Shown here piece after piece: positions 1 through 6,446 of a stretch of DNA of 9,082 nt (positions are counted from its first letter, which is position 1; every line of letters begins with the position of its first letter). The notes under the pieces are model-generated. The model was not told the origin of the DNA. It saw only the letters and a program-made list of their open reading frames with translations, and ran no database searches. The position numbers and the translations under genes were made by a program. This DNA is from Eubacteriales bacterium (GTDB taxonomy: Bacteria; Bacillota_A; Clostridia; Christensenellales; Aristaeellaceae), in assembly GCA_028692205.1 (NCBI GenBank), contig JAQUXV010000081.1, positions 1-9,082 of the forward strand, given 5' to 3'.

Positions 1-301
1 AATCCGGATCCTCACAGCTGATCAGCCGCTTCAGCGCATCCCGTTGTGCGCCGGAAAGCCGGAAGGCGCGCTGATTTCGAATGGCCGGTCCCTCCAGAAT
101 TTCATCCAGAAAAACCTCGCGCACACTTTCCACATTTTCGGGCAGCTTGTAAGCCAGATGGCCGCGCTGCTTCTTCTGCGCCCCGATGGCCCAGATGGTG
201 AAAGTATGCTGCGGCATGCCGGTCATCAGTCCCTGCAGCCAGGAGGATACGCCGCCCATTACGAACGGATAGCTGCCTTCGCAGATCACACAGATTCTCA
301 T
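1..301 (-). CDS. pelF: PelF-like glycosyltransferase (GT4), partial, N-terminal 100 residues
   Basis: PelF is the cytosolic UDP-sugar-dependent glycosyltransferase that polymerises the Pel polysaccharide; the family is about 500 residues long. Only the first 100 residues are here; the frame is open to the left edge of the window. The protein begins MRICVICEGSYPFVMGGVSS, which is the characteristic PelF/DUF3492 N-terminus (beta strand, then E-G-[ST]-Y-P-[FY]-V-x-G-G-V-S-S-W, the nucleotide-sugar-side loop of GT-B enzymes). The ATG at 301-299 overlaps the stop of the preceding deacetylase gene in an ATGA (4 bases), and a GGGAGGA site lies about seven bases upstream (308-314), so start choice is firm and translation is probably coupled. 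Position after a DUF2194 gene supports the call. A generic GT4 enzyme is the only alternative; the N-terminal signature and context make PelF much more likely. Confidence 0.9.
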   Translation of the reverse strand, partial: MRICVICEGSYPFVMGGVSSWLQGLMTGMPQHTFTIWAIGAQKKQRGHLAYKLPENVESVREVFLDEILEGPAIRNQRAFRLSGAQRDALKRLISCEDPD

Positions 302-2130
302 GTGCCGTCCTCCCACAGGATATTCAGCTCCGGCCCGTCCGCGCGCACCCAGTAAAAATTATCCGCGATGGAAAAGCATTCGCCGTTCTCCACCGTGCGC
401 ACAGCATGTGGAGTTTTCAGGGCCAGCCATGTCGTATCGTAATACGGGGACAGCGCTACCGAAAGCCCGTTATCCGTTTCCTCGCAGGTTACGCTCAGCC
501 GGTCGTACCGCTGCACCGCCGCCGCGCCTTCGGACGCCGTGGACCACCGGAGTTGGGGGTACCGGCTGATAATTTTCTGAATGGTTTCGGAGAAGCCTTC
601 GTACATGGCCGCCCAGCCCGCATCGGCCCCGCGGTCGCTGTCCAGAACGTCGTCCGGGTGAATAAAGTGCGAAAATACACCGTGGAGCATCAGCTCCTGC
701 GCCAGACGCATCCCGTTATACTCATCGAGGATAAAGCCGGAGGTAATACGCGGCACCGAAACGGAGCCGTCCTTCTCCTCGCAGAATTCCTGAACCAGCG
801 CGTTGGTGCCGGTTTCCGGATAGTAAACCCCCGAAACGGTACGGATTTCCGGCAAGGTTTTCAGAAGTGTTGCCTTGCCCTCGTCGCTTAAGTAGTTGGA
901 GGGCGGCACGTAGGTGCGAAACGCGGTATTGGTGAGGAATTTCGAGCCGTAACGGCTCAACTCCTTCAGGCTGGCGGCCATCATCGCAGCGGACGACCAC
1001 GTTTTATAGTTTTCGCCCGAATACTGAAAGCCGTCCGGGCACAGAGGCTGATGGTTGTAGCCGTGCAGCCCTACTTCCCCGCCAGTTTGCAGCAATTCCG
1101 ACATATAATACCGGATCAGGGTGGATTGTTTCGTGTCCGGCTCAAAAGGGCCGGAGACGGTATCGTTGTAGGTTTCAATCAATACGCCGGTATAGCGAAG
1201 CTCGTTGGCCAATGCCAGCGATTTCATATTGGGCCACCAGTGGTTGCGGTAAAAGCCCTGAATATCATAGCCGTATTGGGCCAGCAGCGCCTCGTCGACG
1301 CCTGACGGCTGCGGTGCGGGAAAATCGTCAATGAACACCATGCCCGCGTTGATAATGGGGTACAGCACCGTATCCTGCAAGAGCAGATAAGCGCTCAGCG
1401 AAAAGCCGCGGCTATCCTTATGCTGGATCAGGGTATTGTTATTCACCAGCACCCGGCCCTTGCCGATATCGCGGGACCACATCAGCACGAAGGGGTTATC
1501 CTCCGCCGTTTCCATGTAAACGGCGCAATCGTCCTCCAGCCTTACGGGAAGCGTGTAGTCCGTGATGGCGCCGTTTGCGCTGTAGGCTTTCCCGGTCTCC
1601 CACAGGGGCAGGATATCGGCTACGTAGCGCAGCGACCCGTACGGCTGGTACTGGTTCGAATGCTCCGCAACGCCGAGTTTGTGGCTCAGAATATCAAACG
1701 TGTCGTTGTCGCGCAGCACCATCATCAGCCCAAGCCTGCCGCCGTCCGTTACCCAGTTTATAAGCTCCCGCACGCAGGATGCGACCGGCGTAAGATCCTG
1801 CGAGCAGACCAGCAGGGTTTTCGCGCCCGGGAGTTCGTCTGTCAGCGTTTCGTCCAACGGCACGCTGCGCCACGCAATGTGCAGTTGTTCCAGCATGCCC
1901 GTTACGGAAAGCGCGCAGGCGGCTTCGGCCTCAACCTCCGGGTCGTAGGCCACCAGCACGCCCGCGTCGGTTGTCCCGGCCTGCGCCGCAACGGTGTTCG
2001 TGCTTAAATAATCCAAAATTGCGGGCCGAACCTGCAGGGGCATCCCCTGGTTGGCCAGCAGCACTGCCCCAAGCAAGGCCACCATCACCAACACCGGTCG
2101 GATCGTCCACCTTCTCAACGGATTTTTCAT
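298..2130 (-). CDS. pelA: Membrane-anchored DUF2194 polysaccharide deacetylase (Gram-positive PelA-type)
   Basis: A 610-residue protein expected to remove acetyl groups from the Pel polymer at the outer face of the membrane. One hydrophobic segment at about residues 8-29, preceded by an Arg/Lys-rich start, looks like a signal anchor. Residues about 55-210 read as an alpha/beta (GATase/Rossmann-like) domain. The carbohydrate-esterase-4-like part follows: FIDDFP with Asp268 and Asp269 (catalytic base/metal Asp), HGYNHQ with His356 and His360 (HxxxH metal pair), and HFIHPDD with His488/His491 near the end of the barrel. A beta-rich tail ends the protein. It lacks the glycoside hydrolase domain found in Pseudomonas PelA, as expected of the shorter Gram-positive version. 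The chosen ATG (2128-2130) overlaps the pelE stop by one base (TAATG); a longer frame to 2277 lies inside pelE and has no site of its own. The weakest ribosome site of the operon (GGCGGGGAA) suggests translational coupling. Family assignment is strong; activity is inferred. Confidence 0.88.
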   Translation of the reverse strand: MKNPLRRWTIRPVLVMVALLGAVLLANQGMPLQVRPAILDYLSTNTVAAQAGTTDAGVLVAYDPEVEAEAACALSVTGMLEQLHIAWRSVPLDETLTDELPGAKTLLVCSQDLTPVASCVRELINWVTDGGRLGLMMVLRDNDTFDILSHKLGVAEHSNQYQPYGSLRYVADILPLWETGKAYSANGAITDYTLPVRLEDDCAVYMETAEDNPFVLMWSRDIGKGRVLVNNNTLIQHKDSRGFSLSAYLLLQDTVLYPIINAGMVFIDDFPAPQPSGVDEALLAQYGYDIQGFYRNHWWPNMKSLALANELRYTGVLIETYNDTVSGPFEPDTKQSTLIRYYMSELLQTGGEVGLHGYNHQPLCPDGFQYSGENYKTWSSAAMMAASLKELSRYGSKFLTNTAFRTYVPPSNYLSDEGKATLLKTLPEIRTVSGVYYPETGTNALVQEFCEEKDGSVSVPRITSGFILDEYNGMRLAQELMLHGVFSHFIHPDDVLDSDRGADAGWAAMYEGFSETIQKIISRYPQLRWSTASEGAAAVQRYDRLSVTCEETDNGLSVALSPYYDTTWLALKTPHAVRTVENGECFSIADNFYWVRADGPELNILWEDGT

Positions 2131-3008
2131 TATATTTTCCCCGCCCAATACTGCAGCCGTTCCCTGCCGGCGCCGGTCCAGTCCACCGGGGTTTCCCTGG
2201 CCTCCATTAAAAGGGCGCGCATTCCCGCCTGATCGTGCGTCTGCACGCACACGCGCATCATTTCCAGCCAGGAACATTCCTCATGCGGCCAGTTGGTCAG
2301 CATCCGGCGCGCTTTTCCCCACGCCTCCTGCCCCTGCCCCAGCGCCAGATCATTCCGTACGCCCATGCTGAACCATTCGGGTTTTTCCCAGCGCGAAAGC
2401 GCCTCCCGCAGGGCCTTGGCGAGCACCAGCCGCTGCCGGCGGAGCGCCTGCCCTTCGGTAAACCCGCTCTGGCAAAACTCGTTGAGCGTATTCAAATAAT
2501 CGTCCCATGCGGGCTCGCTGTTCAGTTCGCCCTTCAGCCGCTGCTGATAGCGCTGAATATCCATCTGCAGCTGCCGCTGCATTTCCATTAGGGTCGCGGT
2601 TGCGTAATGCGCGGTTTCCGGATCGTCGTTAAAACGCGCCACCAGCAGCACGTCCCGGTACTTTTTGGGGTCGGCCCGCAGCATGTTCATAATCATGACT
2701 CGGCGCTTGCGCGGGTCGTTCATCAACAGCGCTTCTTCCAGCGGCACAACCTCCGCGTTTTGTGAGGACCATGCCACCATATTCTGGTTCATATCCCGCT
2801 GTTGGCGGAGCCATTCGCCTTCGGGCGGCTTTTCCTGCCCGGGATGCAGCAGCAGCCAGCCCGTAAGCAGGCCAACCCCCGGCAGCAGGAACATCCACAG
2901 GAAGATCGGGGCCGTGTTCAGGCGTCCTTTGGGCGCGCTGGAAACCACAGAAATGGTAACAAGGATGTGCAGGGCCAGCAGCATGATTAAAAAATAGCTG
3001 TCATCCAT
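2130..3008 (-). CDS. pelE: PelE-like membrane protein with helical (TPR-like) repeat region
   Basis: A 292-residue protein. Two hydrophobic helices are visible at about residues 4-23 (YFLIMLLALHILVTISVVSS) and about 33-55, then a long soluble part made of amphipathic helices rich in Arg, Glu, Gln and Leu. This resembles PelE, an inner-membrane protein with two transmembrane helices and tetratricopeptide-type repeats that joins PelD, PelF and PelG in the Pel synthase complex. Sequence identity to known PelE is low by eye, so the name rests on architecture and on position between pelD and the DUF2194 gene. Start: the ATG at 3006-3008 has AGGAGG six bases upstream (3015-3020); an upstream TTG at 3014 is too close to that site. 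The gene starts inside pelD (overlap of eight bases, ATGGATGA) and ends one base into the deacetylase gene. Scaffold function is inferred from the family. Confidence 0.8.
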   Translation of the reverse strand: MDDSYFLIMLLALHILVTISVVSSAPKGRLNTAPIFLWMFLLPGVGLLTGWLLLHPGQEKPPEGEWLRQQRDMNQNMVAWSSQNAEVVPLEEALLMNDPRKRRVMIMNMLRADPKKYRDVLLVARFNDDPETAHYATATLMEMQRQLQMDIQRYQQRLKGELNSEPAWDDYLNTLNEFCQSGFTEGQALRRQRLVLAKALREALSRWEKPEWFSMGVRNDLALGQGQEAWGKARRMLTNWPHEECSWLEMMRVCVQTHDQAGMRALLMEARETPVDWTGAGRERLQYWAGKI

Positions 3009-5121
3009 ACGCAACCTCCTGCGAAATCACTTCGCACCGGATCTTCTCCCGCAGGAAACGGTCGCTGATCTGGAGCAGGTTTTCCGTGCTCGCCTGCGGG
3101 AACAGCACATAGTATTCGCCGTCGTTCAGGCGACCGACGATATCGGTGGCACGCGTTGCCCGGCCGATGCGCTGGTCCATCTCCTCCTGCGACAGCGCGC
3201 CCGCCGTTTTCAGCCGCACCAGCAAATAATCGCCGGTATGGTTGCGGCGCATATTCTGGTACACGCCTAGCGCGGAGCGGAAAGCCTGATCGTTCAAAAT
3301 CCGCGTATCCGCCAGATACATATCCCCGGAGACGTTAAAATATTTCAGCGCCCGCGCCATAGCCGACTGCACCAGCCCGGCCACCACGTTGAGCAGGTTT
3401 TCAAAATACAGGGTCTGCTTGTCAAACGGCACATCCCAGAGCATAATGGCGGCCAAACCGTCCTGCTCGTCGCTGGCGGGCGCGGCGTAGGCGGGGTAGC
3501 CTGGCTCCAGCGCCGTGTTCACAAACAGGCGGTGGGCATTCAGCGCGTCCCTGAGCTTGGGGAATTTATCCAGATCCAGCGAGCGCGGCAGGTTTTTCAA
3601 GTCGCGGGAATGGATGATCAACCGCGCGAAAGAGCGGTTCTCCTTGCAGGCATAAATGGATACGGAGTGGTTTTGCAGGGTATCCTCCACCACGTCCAGC
3701 GTTGAAAGGAACACCTGCTGTGGCTGCATGGTATCCAGTTCGCGGGTGATCTGGTAAATACGACCGTAGCTGTCCCGGTAGCTGACCACCTGCTCCAGCA
3801 GGCGGTTCCGATCCCGGTAAGCCTGATCGTACATCGTCCGGATAAACTGGGTTTCGGCGTCGCGGTTCTTTTTTTCATTTTCCAGCAAATCAATCTTCGC
3901 TTTTTGGCTGTCGTGGATATAGCCGAACAGCGCCCCGGCCAGCATATAGCCGACGGGCACCAGCCAGTTATCAATATTATAGAAAAGTAAATAGGCCTGG
4001 TTGCCCGCCTGAATCCACTCCAGCAGGTAGCTCCCAAAGGCGACCAGCGCGGCAATCGAGCCCATAGCGCCCCCGTAGGTGGTGCCGATGATCGCCACAT
4101 ACAGCAGCCAAAAATCAATAAAACGGAACGTGGCGTTGGCGGTGGAAGCCTGACTGACCCACCATACCAGCGGCGCGAACAAAATCATCTCCGCCCACGG
4201 CAACGCTTTGCCCAGCCTGCGGCGCGCCCATTCCCGTATACGCACGGGGAGCGACCTGTTCTTTTTCGGCGCGGAAGCGCTCAGCAGCGTATCCAGTTCC
4301 TCCATGTAATTGTGCCGAGGAACCCAGTCCGTCGTCCGAATATTGTGCAGCTTCAGCGTGCCGGACGGCCTGGCGTTTTCTGAATACTCCACTTTCAGGG
4401 CGGGCAAACGCGCCTTGATCCGCGCGATAATGTCGGCGCAGGCGCATCCCTCGCCATAGCCCAGGTGAACCACGCCCGACAAATGGTTTTCCAACGCCTG
4501 ATGGATAAACATGCCAAAATCGTCGGCATGCACAAAATCGCAAACGGACTCCGGCGAGCCGTTCATATGGAACACGCGCTCACCGCGCGCGCAGCGGTCG
4601 ACATAGGCAAAAAAGCTATCCGTATCCCCGATCGCGTACAGGCTGGTAACGCGAATCAGGAGAATCCGTTCCCCAGAGCAGCGCAGGCAGTCTTCCGCCG
4701 CCTTAATCAGCACGCCGGTAGGCGAATCGGGGTAGGGAATCTCATCCTCCCGGCATTCCTGCGTCCTGCCGAATACGCGGCGGTCGGTTACCAGCATAAA
4801 ACGTTCTACATTGTTGTTCGCGGCGATGTTTTGAATCGCGAAAAGATCGTCTAGCAGCGCGCCCTGTGCGGAACCGTACTCGTACAGGTCCTCGCTCTGG
4901 CATGCAAAAAAGAACACGATCGCCTGAAAACGCGACGCGTCCATAAAAGCCGCCAGCCTTTTCTGCCCAAGCAGGTCCTCGTGTACCTCCACATCCGCCG
5001 TCCGGAAAATTTCCGGGTTGCGGATATGGCCCATCACCGAGACCTGATGCCCTTCCCGCGCGAGGCGGACGCAGACGTCTTTGGCTGCGGAAGGTAAAAG
5101 ACCGGTAAGCAGAATTTTCAT
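3001..5121 (-). CDS. pelD: PelD-like c-di-GMP receptor fused to an N-terminal SDR/epimerase-like domain
   Basis: A 706-residue protein. Residues 1-290 form an extended SDR (NAD-dependent epimerase-like) domain, but its motifs are eroded: the Gly-rich loop reads TGLLPSAA (6-13) and the YxxxK motif has Gly for Tyr (GVLIK, 136-140). About four membrane helices follow (roughly 311-323, 337-355, 356-373, 377-402), then a coiled-coil linker (about 405-461), a GAF domain (about 461-591) and a degenerate GGDEF domain (about 596-706). The GGDEF signature is replaced by NDGEY (666-670), so no diguanylate cyclase activity is expected. RATD at 657-660, exactly five residues before it, is a textbook inhibitory I-site RxxD. 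This helix bundle, GAF and dead GGDEF order defines PelD, which binds c-di-GMP and switches on Pel synthesis after translation. Start: the ATG at 5119-5121 has GGGAG eight bases upstream; an in-frame extension to 5358 is unlike protein. First gene of the operon. Confidence 0.9.
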   Translation of the reverse strand: MKILLTGLLPSAAKDVCVRLAREGHQVSVMGHIRNPEIFRTADVEVHEDLLGQKRLAAFMDASRFQAIVFFFACQSEDLYEYGSAQGALLDDLFAIQNIAANNNVERFMLVTDRRVFGRTQECREDEIPYPDSPTGVLIKAAEDCLRCSGERILLIRVTSLYAIGDTDSFFAYVDRCARGERVFHMNGSPESVCDFVHADDFGMFIHQALENHLSGVVHLGYGEGCACADIIARIKARLPALKVEYSENARPSGTLKLHNIRTTDWVPRHNYMEELDTLLSASAPKKNRSLPVRIREWARRRLGKALPWAEMILFAPLVWWVSQASTANATFRFIDFWLLYVAIIGTTYGGAMGSIAALVAFGSYLLEWIQAGNQAYLLFYNIDNWLVPVGYMLAGALFGYIHDSQKAKIDLLENEKKNRDAETQFIRTMYDQAYRDRNRLLEQVVSYRDSYGRIYQITRELDTMQPQQVFLSTLDVVEDTLQNHSVSIYACKENRSFARLIIHSRDLKNLPRSLDLDKFPKLRDALNAHRLFVNTALEPGYPAYAAPASDEQDGLAAIMLWDVPFDKQTLYFENLLNVVAGLVQSAMARALKYFNVSGDMYLADTRILNDQAFRSALGVYQNMRRNHTGDYLLVRLKTAGALSQEEMDQRIGRATRATDIVGRLNDGEYYVLFPQASTENLLQISDRFLREKIRCEVISQEVAYG

Positions 5122-5481
5122 TCGATCATCTCCCGCGTCGTACATTACAAGAACCCGGGGCACTGACGGATGACAAGGCAACCCTACGATCGATTTTACC
5201 CGGTTCCCCCGTGAAGAATGCGCTTTGGCCTGCGGGCTTTCCGGTGCCGGACAAAACCGGCGTTCTCCCGGCCGTAAGACGCGGTTCAGCCGGGAATATC
5301 GCCGCCGTACGCCGGTTGCGCCGGTTACCGGCAACCACAGGTGAAACGGAAAGCGCATTTAATCCCCAAACCGATACGGGATTGCCGCCCGGCATCGCGC
5401 GCCGAACGCCGTCCTGTTCCGCCGTCCCGCGCATACGCGCGACAGCATAGCCCCAACCCGCGGCAACGGGTCGATTCAGAT
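5122..5481 (-). promoter_or_regulatory. Long GC-rich 5' leader of the pel operon with several hairpins
   Basis: If the promoter at 5488-5516 is the one used, the transcript carries about 360 untranslated bases before pelD. Three compact stem-loops are visible: 5428-5441 (CGCGC/GCGCG around a four-base loop), 5314-5336 (GGTTG paired with CAACC enclosing CCGG/CCGG, with a two-base bulge) and 5246-5261 (GCCGG/CCGGC around a six-base loop). I searched by eye for c-di-GMP class I and II riboswitch signatures and found none. None of the hairpins is followed by a T-run on the minus strand, so no intrinsic terminator is apparent. The overlapping reading frames here have coding-unlike composition. The leader may act in RNA-based control, but that is inference. 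Confidence 0.45.
5130..5134 (-). promoter_or_regulatory. Ribosome binding site of pelD
   Basis: GGGAG on the minus strand, eight bases before the ATG at 5121. It decides the pelD start, because the reading frame stays open upstream to 5358 but the extra 79 residues have no such site and do not resemble the SDR fold that begins at MKILLTG. Confidence 0.75.
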
Positions 5482-5487
5482 TTTATT

Positions 5488-5516
5488 ATTATAAACTTTC
5501 GCGGTTGAAACGTAAA
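5488..5516 (-). promoter_or_regulatory. Sigma-A-type promoter facing the pel operon
   Basis: On the minus strand the -35 is TTTACG (5511-5516, four of six consensus bases), the spacer is exactly 17 bases (5494-5510) and the -10 is a perfect TATAAT (5488-5493). It lies in a short AT-rich island within GC-rich sequence. Transcription would start near 5481. No better candidate appears between the preceding gene and pelD, so this is the probable pel promoter. Confidence 0.7.
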
Positions 5517-5557
5517 GTATTTTCGCAGTACAACGGAACCCCATAGCGCGAAAGTAC

Positions 5558-5569
5558 CGTATTGATACG
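5558..5569. repeat. Short inverted repeat upstream of the pel promoter
   Basis: CGTAT and ATACG flank a two-base centre. It lies about 40 bases upstream of the -35 box, a position where activators often bind. No factor can be named from the sequence. Confidence 0.3.
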
Positions 5570-5630
5570 CTTTTTACGGCAGAGGGCCCCCGCGAAACGG
5601 TTATGAATCCGGGATATTTTACCAGCGCGC

Positions 5631-5643
5631 CGAAAACTTTTCG
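5631..5643. repeat. Perfect inverted repeat CGAAAA-C-TTTTCG
   Basis: Six-base arms around a single central base, about 115 bases upstream of the pel -35. It could be an operator or chance; it is not followed by a T-run typical of a terminator on either strand. Confidence 0.3.
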
Positions 5644-5935
5644 AAGCGGTATATGGGAAAACGAAGGCAACCCCGGCCTGCACGCGGGGTATCCCGGCAG
5701 TGATCGCGGCGAAAAGCACACGGCCTTTCGCGCGCAGGCTTCGCATCCTCGGCATACACGCTTTCGCTCCGCTTGAAGAGGTTTGCCGGACAGCCAACAG
5801 CCCGCCCCTACGCGCAATGCCTGTAAGCCCTTCGACCCGTGCGTATGGCCGAGAAACGTGCGGGTACAGCGCCCGGCTCCACAACACCCACGCCGTTCCG
5901 GGGTAGGCAACCGGGCCGCGCGCTATAAACCGATA

Positions 5936-5971
5936 AGGCCCCGCCCTGCGCCGTAACGCAAAGCGGGGCTT
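5936..5971. repeat. Strong stem-loop flanking the 155-bp repeat array
   Basis: GCCCCGC (5938-5944) pairs with GCGGGGC (5963-5969); after a 2x2 interior loop, TGCG (5947-5950) pairs with CGCA (5957-5960) around a six-base loop, and the outer stem can be extended by a wobble and an A-T pair. It ends exactly where the first copy of the 155-bp repeat begins. It could stop transcripts that leave the ceramidase-like gene and run through the repeats, but no U-run follows on the minus strand. Confidence 0.55.
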
Positions 5972-6436
5972 GAATTGATTGTGCTTCTGCTTACCCTCTG
6001 CCGTTTCCCGCGGTTGCTCCGCAATCGCCGGAACGACAGCCATCCGGGTTGGCGGATAGATGCGGTATTGGTACGACAGGCAGCAGCGCTCGCCTACGTA
6101 AAACGGCTGCTTTTCCCCGTTCGGGCGAATTGATTGTGTTTTGTCTTACCCTCTGCCGCTTCCCGTGGTTGCTCCGCAATCGTCTGAACGACAGCCATCC
6201 GGGTTGGCGGATAAATGCGGTATTGGTACGACAGGCAGCAGCGCTCGCCTCCGTAAAACGGTTGCTTTTCCCCGTTCGGGCGAATTGATTGTGTTTTGTC
6301 TTACCCTCTGCCGCTTCCCGCAGTTGCTCCTCAATCTCCGGAACAACTACCATCCGGGTTGGCGGATAAACGCGGTATTGGTACGACAGGCAGCAGCGCC
6401 CGCCTCCGTAAAACGGCTGCGCTTTTTCCGTCTGGG
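5972..6436. repeat. Tandem array of three 155-bp repeats
   Basis: Three head-to-tail copies start at 5972, 6127 and 6282, each opening with GAATTGATTGTG. By eye copies 1 and 2 differ at about 11 positions and copies 2 and 3 at about 17 or more; the third copy diverges in its last 15 bases. There are no spacers between units, and the array begins ten bases after the stop codon of the ceramidase-like gene. The period is not a multiple of three, so any reading frame changes from copy to copy; the substitutions do not favour one frame. Within each unit, on the minus strand, AGCAG and CTGCT can pair around a small CCGT-TTT-ACGG hairpin, so a structured RNA is possible. No transposase, terminal inverted repeats or target duplication are visible. 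Origin and function unknown. Confidence 0.92.
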
Positions 6437-6446
6437 CAGGAAATAA

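Larger units (their letters stand above)
5517..5935. other. GC-rich intergenic stretch without a recognisable gene
   Basis: About 420 bases with no credible protein. Reading frames are open on the minus strand, but their translations are rich in Arg, Cys, Gly and Pro, lack recognisable motifs and have no ribosome sites. Two short inverted repeats stand out: CGTATTGATACG at 5558-5569 (arms of five) and CGAAAACTTTTCG at 5631-5643 (perfect arms of six around one base). Both lie upstream of the pel promoter and could be operator-like, but nothing ties them to a known regulator. Confidence 0.5.

Noticed and set aside
5122..5358. N-terminal extension of PelD by 79 residues to an upstream ATG
   Set aside because: It lacks a ribosome site and has non-protein-like composition; the internal ATG has GGGAG at ideal spacing and begins the SDR fold.
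5505..5534. Divergent plus-strand promoter (TTGAAA, 18 bases, TACAAC)
   Set aside because: The -10 is poor and no plus-strand gene lies downstream; it is probably a by-product of the AT-rich minus-strand promoter.
5941..5975. c-di-GMP-I riboswitch suggested by ACGCAAAGC on the plus strand
   Set aside because: The piece is one arm and loop of a simple hairpin, the rest of the conserved core is missing, and no plus-strand gene follows.
5476..6043. Open minus-strand reading frames of 144 and 184 codons in the intergenic region
   Set aside because: Arg/Cys/Gly-rich translations without motifs or ribosome sites; the longer one runs into the repeat array. GC-rich DNA keeps such frames open by chance.
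5972..6436. CRISPR array
   Set aside because: Units of 155 bases abut with no variable spacers and no cas genes are nearby.
5991..6446. Reading frames across the 155-bp repeats on both strands, which look like repeat proteins
   Set aside because: The 155-base period shifts the frame in each copy, several frames are open at once, and none has a convincing start.
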